Source of the DNA: Oscillospiraceae bacterium
Lineage (GTDB): Bacteria > Bacillota_A > Clostridia > Oscillospirales > Oscillospiraceae
NCBI GenBank assembly: GCA_017398105.1
Contig: JAFQHF010000019.1
Location: 1-14,352 of the forward strand
Direction of reading: 5' to 3'
Length of the DNA: 14,352 nt
In this document: piece by piece, positions 5,776 to 12,914 of the stretch
Layout of the letters: each line of letters opens with the position of its first letter
Position numbering within the stretch: the stretch's first letter is position 1
The notes under the pieces: generated by a model
Database searches by the model: none
The model's input: only the letters and a program-made list of their open reading frames with translations
What the model was told of the DNA's origin: nothing
Made by a program: the position numbers and the translations under genes

Positions 5776-5806
5776 ATTTGTAATTTGTAAATTGTAATTT
5801 GTAATT
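5775..5806 (+). repeat. Right AT-rich inverted repeat of the four-helix-bundle cassette
   Basis: Partner of 5372-5403. Its first base is the last base of the TGA stop of the four-helix-bundle gene. Internally it repeats TAATTTGTAA, so it could also fold on itself. It ends just before the deoD ribosome binding site AAGGAG (about 5809-5814). Confidence 0.75.
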
Positions 5807-5821
5807 CAAAGGAGAATCGTT

Positions 5822-6574
5822 ATGTCCGACTTCGCTGTTACCCCCCACATCAACGTTGCCGACCCCATCGGCTTTGGCAAGACTGTTCTGATGCCCGGTG
5901 ATCCTCTGCGCGCCAAATTCATTGCCGAGAACTTCCTGGAAAATCCGGTTCTCGTGAACAATGTCCGGGGTGTTCAGGGCCATACCGGCTATTATAAGGG
6001 TGTGAAGGTTTCCGTTATGGCTTCCGGCATGGGTATGCCTGCCATCGGCATTTACTCCCATGAGCTGTTCAATTTCTTCGGTGTGGAAAATATCATCCGC
6101 GTGGGCTCCGCCGGTTCCATTCAGGATAATATCAACCTGTATGACCTGGTCATTGCCCAGGGCGCCTGCACCGATTCCAACTGGTATAAGCAGTTCCACC
6201 TGCCCGGCCAGTTTGCCCCCATCGCAGACTACACCCTGCTGAGCGAAGCGGTGAAGGCTGCCGAAGCCCACGGCGCTACCTACCATGTGGGCAATGTGAA
6301 TTCCTCCGACGTGTTCTACGGCGACCATGTGGATGTTCCCGAGGGCCTGGACAGCGTTTACGGCCTGAAGAAGATGGGCGTCATGGCTCTGGAAATGGAA
6401 GCTGCCGCCCTGTATATGAACGCTGCCCGCTACGGCAAGCGGGGCCTGTGCATCTGCACCATCTCCGACCATGTGCTCAAGGGCGTGGAGACCAGCGCGC
6501 AGGAGCGCCAGAACTCCTTCACCACCATGATGAAGGTGGCCCTGGACGTGGCTGTGGCTATGGAGAATAAGTAA
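5822..6574 (+). CDS. deoD: Purine-nucleoside phosphorylase, DeoD type
   Basis: The enzyme reversibly phosphorolyses purine (deoxy)nucleosides to the base and (deoxy)ribose-1-phosphate, feeding DeoB. It has 250 residues, slightly longer than E. coli DeoD (about 239), and belongs to the hexameric PNP/UDP family. Visible motifs are TPHINV at 7-12, the phosphate-site loop MPGDPLRAKFIAE at 24-36 with Gly26 and Arg30, Arg49 (contributed across the dimer), SGMGMPA (69-74), RVGSAGS at 93-99 with Arg93 and Ser96, EMEAAALY at 191-198 and the catalytic Asp216 in TISDH. The offset of six from E. coli numbering is constant for the phosphate ligands. The ATG has AAGGAG at a good distance. Its presence with deoC and deoB indicates one catabolic pathway. 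Confidence 0.96.
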   Translation: MSDFAVTPHINVADPIGFGKTVLMPGDPLRAKFIAENFLENPVLVNNVRGVQGHTGYYKGVKVSVMASGMGMPAIGIYSHELFNFFGVENIIRVGSAGSIQDNINLYDLVIAQGACTDSNWYKQFHLPGQFAPIADYTLLSEAVKAAEAHGATYHVGNVNSSDVFYGDHVDVPEGLDSVYGLKKMGVMALEMEAAALYMNAARYGKRGLCICTISDHVLKGVETSAQERQNSFTTMMKVALDVAVAMENK

Positions 6575-6598
6575 TCTTCCAATCAATGCAATATAAAT

Positions 6599-6703
6599 GT
6601 AGGGCGGGGACATGTCCCCGCCGGGCACTTGCAGCTTGCTGAGCGCTTGCGTGTTACAGCGCAGAGGTCGGTGCTGCCCGGCGAAGGCATGCCTCCGCCC
6701 TAC
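6599..6703. repeat. REPIN-like element A3
   Basis: The element is 105 bp. The left arm is GTAG plus a perfect 20-bp palindrome with core GGACATGTCC. The right arm has core AGGCATGCCT with one mismatch (GGCGAAGG opposite CCTCCGCC). The interior can form GCGCT...AGCGC as a middle hairpin. It occupies most of the deoD-deoB spacer; no other terminator or promoter is evident there. Confidence 0.82.
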
Positions 6704-6744
6704 AAAACGTATCTGGAAATGACAACGTTAAGGAGCGATGAATT

Positions 6745-7911
6745 ATGAAACGTATCTTTTTATTCGTTCTGGATTCCTGCGGCATTGGTGCCATGCCGGA
6801 CAGTGCAGACTTTGGTGATGTGGGCGTGAACACCCTGAGATCCTGTGCTTCTTCCGAAAAATTCCACATTCCCAACATGATCGCCGCGGGCCTTGGCAAT
6901 GTTGACGGCATCGATTATCTGCCCAAAACCGACGCGCCCAGGGGTGCCGTTGCCCGGTTACAGGAGGCTTCCATGGGTAAGGACACCACCATCGGCCACT
7001 GGGAAATTTCCGGCATCGTGTCCCCGGAGCCCCTGCCGACTTACCCTGAGGGCTTCCCTCAGGAGGTGCTGGATGCCTTCGAAGCGGCAACCGGCCGGGG
7101 CTGCCTGTGCAACCTGCCCTATTCCGGCACTGATGTGATCCGGGATTACGGTCAGCAGCATCTGGACACCGGCAAGTGGATCATCTATACCTCTGCTGAC
7201 TCCGTATTCCAGGTGGCGGCCCATGAGGAATTTGTGCCGCTGGAAGAGCTGTACGAAGCCTGCCACAAGGCAAGAAATATCCTGCGGGGCAAGCACGGCG
7301 TAGGCCGTGTCATCGCCCGGCCCTTCGTTGGTGATGCAGTGAGTGGCTTCAAGCGCACTTCCAACCGGCATGACTATTCCCTGGAACCTCCGGCCCGGAC
7401 CATGCTGGATGCCATCAAGGCTGCCGGCCTTTCCTCCATCGCCGTGGGTAAGATCCATGATATTTTCGCAGGTCACGGTGATACGGAGTTCGTGTTCAAC
7501 AAGTCCAACGCCAACGGCATGGAGCACGCTGCCAATTATGCCGGTCAGGATTTCCATGGCCTGTGCTTCGTGAATCTGGTGGATTTTGATATGCTCTACG
7601 GCCACCGCCGGGACATTGACGGCTATGCCAACGCCCTGACGGAATTTGACACCTGGCTGGGCGGCTTCCTGGAAACCCTGGGCGAAGAGGATCTGGTGAT
7701 GATCACCGCCGACCACGGCTGCGATCCTGCCTACACGGCCACCACCGACCATACCAGAGAATATGTGCCCCTGCTGATCCTGGGCAAGGCCGTAAAGCCC
7801 GTGAACCTGGGCACAAGACAGAGCTTTGCCGACATCGCGGCCACCGTCACCGAACTGCTGGGCGTGGAATACGAAACCGTGGGTAAGAGCTTCGCAGAGA
7901 AAATTATCTGA
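6745..7911 (+). CDS. deoB: Phosphopentomutase
   Basis: The enzyme interconverts (deoxy)ribose-1-phosphate and (deoxy)ribose-5-phosphate and connects the phosphorylase step to DeoC or to the pentose phosphate pathway. It has 388 residues, the normal length for the Mn-dependent, alkaline-phosphatase-superfamily mutase. Metal ligands expected from the Bacillus cereus enzyme are all in place: Asp10 in VLDSCGIGAMPD, Asp282 and His287 in DFDMLYGHRRD, Asp323 and His324 in TADHG, and His336 in TTDHTRE. The phosphorylated threonine is Thr81 in GKDTTIGHWE. The cap domain lies in roughly residues 95-215. AGGAG (6731-6735) precedes the ATG. It is downstream of deoD with element A3 in between. Confidence 0.97.
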   Translation: MKRIFLFVLDSCGIGAMPDSADFGDVGVNTLRSCASSEKFHIPNMIAAGLGNVDGIDYLPKTDAPRGAVARLQEASMGKDTTIGHWEISGIVSPEPLPTYPEGFPQEVLDAFEAATGRGCLCNLPYSGTDVIRDYGQQHLDTGKWIIYTSADSVFQVAAHEEFVPLEELYEACHKARNILRGKHGVGRVIARPFVGDAVSGFKRTSNRHDYSLEPPARTMLDAIKAAGLSSIAVGKIHDIFAGHGDTEFVFNKSNANGMEHAANYAGQDFHGLCFVNLVDFDMLYGHRRDIDGYANALTEFDTWLGGFLETLGEEDLVMITADHGCDPAYTATTDHTREYVPLLILGKAVKPVNLGTRQSFADIAATVTELLGVEYETVGKSFAEKII

Positions 7912-7949
7912 ATCCGGGACGTTTGGTTTCTGTATGGGTATATTGGTGT

Positions 7950-8054
7950 GTAGGGGCGGATTTTTAATCCGCCCTGACCGGATGATCCAATTCCCGTCAA
8001 AAGGAACCGCACAATTGTCGTTGCATTAAGGGCGGATTGAAAATCCGCCCCTAC
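7950..8054. repeat. REPIN-like element B2
   Basis: The element is 105 bp. The left hairpin loop is TTT and the right hairpin loop is GAA; both stems are GGGCGGATT/AATCCGCCC and both ends are GTAGG/CCTAC. The interior has CCGCACAATTGTCGTTGCAT (8008-8027), conserved with B1 and B3. It fills the deoB-cdd spacer. Confidence 0.85.
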
Positions 8055-8104
8055 AGTATTTGGAACAAACAGGCGATTGATTTTAATTGTGAGGAGGACC
8101 TCTT

Positions 8105-8512
8105 ATGACACCCGAAAAGCTGATCGAACTGGCGAAAGAAGCCATGACCCATGCCTATGTGCCCTATTCCGGCTATAAGGTCGGCGCTGCGCTGCTGTGT
8201 GCTGACGGAAGCGTGTATCAGGGCTGCAACATCGAAAACGCCGCCTACGGCCCCACCAACTGCGCCGAGCGCACCGCCTTCTTTAAGGCGGTCTACGACG
8301 GGCACCGGGACTTTACCGCCATCGCCGTCTGCGGCGGCAAGGACGGTGTCATAACCGGCGGTTTTCCGCCCTGCGGTGTGTGCCGCCAGGTCATGCGGGA
8401 ATTCTGTGAGGATGATTTTATCATCTACATGGTGGATGCTGCCGGCTATGAGGCCAGGACTCTGGCGGAGATTCTGCCCTTCAGCTTCTCCGCAAAGAAA
8501 CATATGTCCTGA
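8105..8512 (+). CDS. cdd: Cytidine deaminase
   Basis: The enzyme deaminates cytidine and deoxycytidine to uridine and deoxyuridine in pyrimidine salvage. The 135 residues fit the small homotetrameric, zinc-dependent class. Visible motifs are YVPYSGYKVGAALL at 18-31, the substrate-binding NIENAAYG at 42-49, the catalytic CAERTA (Cys53 zinc ligand, Glu55 proton shuttle), PCGVCRQ at 89-95 with zinc ligands Cys90 and Cys93, and a C-terminal LPFSF (124-128) typical of the family. AGGAGG (8091-8096) gives a strong ribosome binding site. There is no distinct terminator after the gene; the following spacer holds a possible promoter. Confidence 0.96.
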   Translation: MTPEKLIELAKEAMTHAYVPYSGYKVGAALLCADGSVYQGCNIENAAYGPTNCAERTAFFKAVYDGHRDFTAIAVCGGKDGVITGGFPPCGVCRQVMREFCEDDFIIYMVDAAGYEARTLAEILPFSFSAKKHMS

Positions 8513-8559
8513 CAGCAGGAACAAAAAGGGAAAAAACGCAGAAACCTTTTGTTAAGGTG

Positions 8560-8588
8560 TTGATTTTTTCCTGAAAATGTGCGAGAAT
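8560..8588 (+). promoter_or_regulatory. Possible promoter of the BMP lipoprotein gene
   Basis: TTGATT (8560-8565), a 17-bp spacer and GAGAAT (8583-8588), which is moderate agreement with consensus. The 126-bp cdd-bmp spacer contains no recognisable purine riboswitch core. The promoter is plausible because the downstream gene has highly biased codon use and its own terminator. Confidence 0.4.
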
Positions 8589-8638
8589 AAATAAGGTATG
8601 TAAAATTACCAAGAAAGATTTTTATGGAGGAATGAAAC

Positions 8639-9862
8639 ATGAAGAAGATTCTGGCTCTGCTGCTGGTTCTGGCTATGGCTCTGTCTCTGGTCGCCTGCGG
8701 CGGCGGTGAGAAGGCTCCCGCTGAGCAGAAGGCTCCCGAGGCTGAGGCTGCTGCTCCCGCTGAAGAGGCTGTCGAGTACAAGGTCGCTATGGTCACCGAC
8801 TACGGCGATATCACCGACCAGTCCTTCAACCAGACCACCTGGGAAGCCGTCATCGCTTTCGGCGAGGCCAACGGCGTTGAGTACAAGTACTACAAGCCCA
8901 CTTCCAACGATACCGCCGGCCGTGTGGCATCCGTGGAACTGGCAATTGCTGAGGGCTACAACGTGATCGTTATGCCCGGCTACGCTTTCGGCGGCACCAT
9001 CGCTGAGGTTTCCGAGAGCTATCCCGAGATCAAGTTCGTCGCTCTGGACGTGGGCGCCGGCGACCTGCTGGAGACCGCTGTTGCTCTGAAGGGCGAGTCC
9101 TATGACTACAACCCCGACAACTGGAACCTGGCTGACTATGTCTACATGGACAACGTCTACTCCGCTATCTACCAGGAAGAGCTGTCCGGCTACATGGCCG
9201 GCTACGCTGCTGTCAAGCTGGGCTACACCAAGCTGGGCTTCCTGGGCGGCATGGCTGTTCCCGCTGTTATGCGTTTCGGCTACGGCTACGTGCAGGGCGT
9301 TGACGCTGCTGCCAAGGAGCTGGGCATCACTGTTGACATGAAGTACGCTTACGGCAACCAGTTCTTCGGCGATGCTGACATCACCGCTGTTATGGATACT
9401 TGGTACGCCGGCGGCACTGAGGTCGTCTTCGCCTGCGGCGGCGGCATCTACACCTCCGCTGCTGAGGCTGCCAAGAAGGTCGGCGCAAAGGTCATCGGTG
9501 TTGACGTTGACCAGTCTGCCATCATCGATGGCATGTACGGCGAGGGCATGACCGTTACTTCCGCTATGAAGGGTCTGGCTCCCACCACCATCGATACCCT
9601 GACCGACATCGTCGTTAACGGCAACTGGGCTAACTACGCCGGCAAGATCCAGACCCTGGGCCTGGTCTCCGCTGATCCCGCTGCCAACTACGTCCAGATC
9701 CCCGTTGCAACCACTCAGTTCGAGGACGGCAAGTTCACCGTTGAGGATTACAACGCTCTGGTCGCCGGTATGTTCGACGGCACCATCAAGGTTTCCAACG
9801 ACATCTCCGCTGAGCCTGCTACCGAAGCAGTCAACGTTGAGTGGCTGGGCAACCTGAAGTAA
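8639..9862 (+). CDS. BMP-family ABC transporter substrate-binding lipoprotein (nucleoside binding)
   Basis: The 407-residue extracellular lipoprotein is predicted to capture nucleosides and hand them to the membrane complex encoded downstream. The signal peptide ends in lipobox LVAC with the lipidated Cys20, followed by an Ala/Glu/Pro linker (21-45). A PnrA/Med/BMP-type periplasmic-binding fold spans about 46-400, with YKVAMVTDYGDITDQSFNQ (47-65), a GYMAGYAAVKLGYTKLGFLGG region (184-204) and GVDVDQSA (287-294), all typical of BMP proteins. It corresponds to NupN/BmpA in other Bacillota. Codon use is strongly biased toward a few codons (GCT, TCC, CTG, AAG, GGC), more than in the deo genes, suggesting high expression. 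GGAGG precedes the ATG. A terminator follows directly, uncoupling it from the ATPase and permeases. Confidence 0.93.
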   Translation: MKKILALLLVLAMALSLVACGGGEKAPAEQKAPEAEAAAPAEEAVEYKVAMVTDYGDITDQSFNQTTWEAVIAFGEANGVEYKYYKPTSNDTAGRVASVELAIAEGYNVIVMPGYAFGGTIAEVSESYPEIKFVALDVGAGDLLETAVALKGESYDYNPDNWNLADYVYMDNVYSAIYQEELSGYMAGYAAVKLGYTKLGFLGGMAVPAVMRFGYGYVQGVDAAAKELGITVDMKYAYGNQFFGDADITAVMDTWYAGGTEVVFACGGGIYTSAAEAAKKVGAKVIGVDVDQSAIIDGMYGEGMTVTSAMKGLAPTTIDTLTDIVVNGNWANYAGKIQTLGLVSADPAANYVQIPVATTQFEDGKFTVEDYNALVAGMFDGTIKVSNDISAEPATEAVNVEWLGNLK

Positions 9863-9881
9863 TTTCATACTTCGCATCTTT

Positions 9882-9910
9882 GAGGACGGGCTCTGCCCGT
9901 CCTCTTTTTT
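9882..9910 (+). terminator. Rho-independent terminator after the BMP lipoprotein gene
   Basis: GAGGACGGGC (9882-9891) pairs perfectly with GCCCGTCCTC (9895-9904) around loop TCT, followed by six T. It is about 20 bases after the stop codon. Confidence 0.95.
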
Positions 9911-9948
9911 AAAAGTGATCGTTCAGCGAACGAATGGTGCACACAATT

Positions 9949-10058
9949 GTAGGGGCGGATTTTCAATCCGCCCTGATCTGCTGATTAGGGGAAGTTTTTT
10001 ACATATCATACCGCACAATCGCCGCTGCGTTGAGGGCGGATTGAAAATCCGCCCCTAC
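9949..10058. repeat. REPIN-like element B3
   Basis: The element is 110 bp. The left hairpin loop is TTC and the right hairpin loop is GAA, which are reverse complements, so here the two arms are exact inverted copies through the hairpin. The interior CCGCACAATCGCCGCTGCGT (10011-10030) matches B2 with a few changes. It lies between the bmp terminator and the promoter of the ATPase gene. The rest of the 368-bp spacer (10059-10166) shows nothing further. Confidence 0.85.
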
Positions 10059-10166
10059 AGAATATGTACGAACCAGTGCGTTAAATGGTTATTTCCGCTT
10101 CCCGGCCTTCTCCCGGCGGGTTTGTGAAAAATCCTCAAAATTACTGCAAAAGGAATACAATTTTAT

Positions 10167-10195
10167 TTGAATTCTGTCTATACTTCGTGTATAAT
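10167..10195 (+). promoter_or_regulatory. Sigma-A promoter of the ABC ATPase-permease operon
   Basis: TTGAAT (10167-10172), a 17-bp spacer and a perfect TATAAT (10190-10195). A short inverted repeat, TATAC-TTCGT-GTATA, overlaps the -10 box and might be an operator or chance. Confidence 0.85.
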
Positions 10196-10230
10196 GAAAA
10201 GGCAGTTACGAAAAGAAGGAGGTAATTGGA

Positions 10231-11772
10231 TTGAATAACGTTCCTTATGCAATCGAGATGGTGAACATCACCAAGAAGTTCCCCGGCATCATTGCAAACG
10301 ATAATGTTACGCTGCAGCTGAAAAGCGGCGAGATCCATGCACTGCTGGGCGAAAACGGCGCCGGCAAGTCTACCCTGATGAGCGTTCTGTTCGGCCTGTA
10401 CCAGGCGGAAGAGGGCGTCATTAAGAAAAACGGTGAGGTCGTACAGATCAACAACCCCAATGATGCCAACGACCTGGGCATCGGCATGGTGCACCAGCAC
10501 TTTAAGCTGGTGGAATGCTTCTCCGTCCTGGACAACATCATTCTGGGCGTGGAGGATACCAAAAACGGCATCCTGCAGCGGGACAAGGCCCGGGAAAAGG
10601 TCATTGCCCTGTCCGAGCGGTATGGTCTGAGCGTCAATCCCGATGCGCTGATCGAGGATATCTCCGTTGGTATGCAGCAGCGTACCGAGATCCTGAAGAT
10701 GCTCTACCGGGACAATGAGATCCTGATCTTCGACGAACCTACCGCCGTCCTGACCCCTCAGGAGATCGAGGAACTGCTGCAGATCATGAAAAATCTGGCA
10801 GCCGAAGGCAAATCCATCCTCTTTATTACCCATAAGCTCAACGAGATCATGTCCGTTGCCGACCGCTGCAGCGTTCTGCGCAAGGGCAAGTACATCGGCA
10901 CCGTGGACATTAAGGACTGCACCAAGGACGACCTGTCCCGGATGATGGTCGGCCGTGATGTGGAATTCGCCGTGCAGAAGACACCTGCCCAGCCCAAGGA
11001 CGTGGTGCTGGATGTGAAGGGCCTGTCCGTGGCCTCCAAGGTCAGCAAGAAAATGGCTGTCAACGATGTTTCCTTCCAGGTTCGCGCCGGTGAGATCGTC
11101 TGTATCGCCGGTATCGACGGCAACGGCCAGAGCGAGCTGGTGTTCGGTATCTCCGGTCTGGAGAATGTGGCCGGCGGCACCGTCAGCCTGCTGGGCAATG
11201 ACATTACCCGTGCCCCCATCCGCAAGCGGAGCCTCATGGGCATGTCCCATATCCCTGAGGACCGTCACAAGCACGGCCTGGTGCTGGACTATACCCTGGA
11301 GGACAACATCGTCCTGCAGCGCTACTTTGAACCGGAATTTACCAACAAGTTCGGCTTCCTGCGACGCAAGAATATCCGTACCTATGCCGAGCGCCTCATC
11401 GAGCAGTATGACGTCCGCAGCGGCCAGGGCCCCATCACCATTTCCCGGGCCATGTCCGGCGGCAACCAGCAGAAGGCCATCATCGCCCGTGAGATTGATA
11501 AGGACCCCCAGCTGCTGATCGCCGTGCAGCCCACCCGCGGCCTGGACGTGGGCGCCATCGAATACATCCACCGCCAGATCGTTGCCCAGCGGGACGCCGG
11601 TAAGGCTGTGCTGCTGGTTTCCCTGGAACTGGACGAGGTCATGACCGTTTCCGACCGCATTCTCGTGATGTACGAGGGTGAGATCGTGGGCGAGCTGGAC
11701 CCCAAGACCACCACTGTGGAAGAACTGGGCCTGTACATGGCAGGTGCCAAGAAGGAGGGTGAGCAGAAGTGA
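10231..11772 (+). CDS. nupO: Nucleoside ABC transporter, ATPase with two nucleotide-binding domains
   Basis: The cytoplasmic ATPase of the BMP-type nucleoside importer has 513 residues and two fused nucleotide-binding domains, like NupO/YufO and the sugar ATPases MglA/RbsA. Domain 1 has Walker A GENGAGKST (40-48), the Q-loop around Gln89, a signature ISVGMQQR (144-151) and Walker B ILIFDEPT (164-171) with Glu169. Domain 2 (about 258-505) has a degenerate Walker A, GIDGNGQSE (294-302), a canonical SGGNQQK signature (409-415) and a Walker B in which the catalytic Glu is Gln433 (AVQPTRGLD). This asymmetry is normal for the family and implies that one ATP site is impaired. The start is TTG at 10231: AAGGAGGT lies eight bases upstream, and the next ATG (10258) has no such site. 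The stop overlaps the next start by four bases, indicating translational coupling. Confidence 0.94.
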   Translation: MNNVPYAIEMVNITKKFPGIIANDNVTLQLKSGEIHALLGENGAGKSTLMSVLFGLYQAEEGVIKKNGEVVQINNPNDANDLGIGMVHQHFKLVECFSVLDNIILGVEDTKNGILQRDKAREKVIALSERYGLSVNPDALIEDISVGMQQRTEILKMLYRDNEILIFDEPTAVLTPQEIEELLQIMKNLAAEGKSILFITHKLNEIMSVADRCSVLRKGKYIGTVDIKDCTKDDLSRMMVGRDVEFAVQKTPAQPKDVVLDVKGLSVASKVSKKMAVNDVSFQVRAGEIVCIAGIDGNGQSELVFGISGLENVAGGTVSLLGNDITRAPIRKRSLMGMSHIPEDRHKHGLVLDYTLEDNIVLQRYFEPEFTNKFGFLRRKNIRTYAERLIEQYDVRSGQGPITISRAMSGGNQQKAIIAREIDKDPQLLIAVQPTRGLDVGAIEYIHRQIVAQRDAGKAVLLVSLELDEVMTVSDRILVMYEGEIVGELDPKTTTVEELGLYMAGAKKEGEQK

Positions 11773-12914
11773 AAAACGAAAAGACTTCCCTGATCCGCAA
11801 AGATGGCTTCCAGACCCTGCTTGCCTCCCTGGTGTGTATCCTGGGCGGCCTGCTGGTGGGTTATGTGGTGCTGCTGATCATTGAGCCCAGCGGTGCCTTT
11901 GAGGCCATCATTGCCGTTATGAAGAGCTTCTTCCGGTATCCCGGCAAGCTCATGTACAAGTATCTGGGCCAGACCCTGGTTCGTACCGTGCCGCTGCTGA
12001 TGTGCGCATTGAGCGTGCTGTTTGCCTATAAGGTCGGCATGTTCAACATCGGTGTTGCCGGTCAGTATGTGGCCGGTGCCTGCGCCTGCCTGTACGGCGC
12101 GCTGGCCTGGAACCTGCCCTGGTATGTGTGCCTGGTGCTGGGTATGCTGGCCGGTGCCGTCCTGGGCGGCCTGTCCGGTCTGCTGAAGACCTCCCGGAAT
12201 GTGAACATCGTCATCTCCGGCATCATGCTCAACTGGATCACCCTGTATCTGACCAACCTGATCTTGGGCACCGTCAAGAGCCCCAGCAGCCCCTATACCA
12301 AGGCTATCCTGGGCACCAATCCCGCAGCCCTGATCCCCAGCTTCGGCCTGGGCAAGTTCTTCAACAATGAAAAGTCCGTCACCATAGCCATTCCCATTGC
12401 CATTGTCATGGCTGTCGTGGTGTGGGTGGTGCTGAACAAGACCAAGTTCGGCTATGAGCTGAAGGCCACCGGCAACAACTACAACGCCGCCAAGTACGCC
12501 GGTATGAAGGAAAACCGGAATATCATCATGACCATGATGATTGCCGGTGCTCTGGCCGGTATGGGTGCGGGTCTGCTGTACCTGACCGGCATCGAGGACT
12601 GGGAAACCACCATCTCCTCCGTTCCCGGCATGGGCTTCAACGGCATTGCCGTTGCCTTCCTGGGCGGTCTGAGCCCCCTGGGCAGCATTCTGTCTGCGTT
12701 CTTTATCCAGTATATCACCACCGGCGGCGGCAATGTGGATCTGCAGGTCTACTGCTCCCAGATCTCCAGCCTGATCTCCAGCCTGATCATCTACCTGTGT
12801 GCCTTCGTGGTGTTCTTCAAGGCATTCATCCAGAGCCGTATCCGCAAGAGTGACGAAAAGAAAGCCGCCGCAGTCAAAGCGGCGCAAACCGAGGAAGGAG
12901 GCGAAGAGAAATGA
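11769..12914 (+). CDS. nupP: Nucleoside ABC transporter permease 1
   Basis: A polytopic inner-membrane permease of the BPD_transp_2 (branched-chain amino acid/sugar/nucleoside) family, 381 residues with roughly ten hydrophobic segments. The conserved cytoplasmic motif GMFNIGVAGQ (90-99) is present, and the C-terminal tail is charged (about 358-381, rich in Lys and Glu). It would form the channel as a heterodimer with the next permease. The GTG start at 11769 overlaps the TGA of the ATPase gene (GTGA) and has AAGGAGG at 11752-11758. The stop overlaps the next ATG in the same way. The order ATPase, long permease, short permease matches NupOPQ. Confidence 0.93.
   Translation: MKNEKTSLIRKDGFQTLLASLVCILGGLLVGYVVLLIIEPSGAFEAIIAVMKSFFRYPGKLMYKYLGQTLVRTVPLLMCALSVLFAYKVGMFNIGVAGQYVAGACACLYGALAWNLPWYVCLVLGMLAGAVLGGLSGLLKTSRNVNIVISGIMLNWITLYLTNLILGTVKSPSSPYTKAILGTNPAALIPSFGLGKFFNNEKSVTIAIPIAIVMAVVVWVVLNKTKFGYELKATGNNYNAAKYAGMKENRNIIMTMMIAGALAGMGAGLLYLTGIEDWETTISSVPGMGFNGIAVAFLGGLSPLGSILSAFFIQYITTGGGNVDLQVYCSQISSLISSLIIYLCAFVVFFKAFIQSRIRKSDEKKAAAVKAAQTEEGGEEK

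Larger units (their letters stand above)
5372..5806 (+). mobile_element. Probable non-autonomous cassette carrying a four-helix-bundle protein gene
   Basis: The 435-bp segment is bounded by 32-bp imperfect inverted repeats (5372-5403 and 5775-5806) and contains one gene on the + strand. It is clearly more AT-rich than the deo genes on either side and separates deoC from deoD, which otherwise look like operon neighbours. No transposase or recombinase is encoded, so any movement would need help in trans. Calling it mobile is an inference from its boundaries, base composition and position. Confidence 0.55.

Noticed and set aside
8520..8555. Terminator after cdd (ACAAAAAGG ... CCTTTTGT)
   Set aside because: The stem is A/T-rich with a bulge, the loop is about 15 bases and there is no T-run directly after it.
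8513..8638. Purine riboswitch upstream of the BMP lipoprotein gene
   Set aside because: BMP nucleoside transporters are sometimes controlled this way, but the conserved three-way junction sequence and pairing P2/P3 loops are not found in this spacer.
8606..9877. 423-codon open frame antisense to the BMP lipoprotein gene
   Set aside because: It is the complement of a gene with a clear lipobox, a recognised fold, a ribosome binding site and a terminator. The open antisense frame results from its extreme codon bias, and its product is a low-complexity Val/Gly/Ser/Asp sequence.
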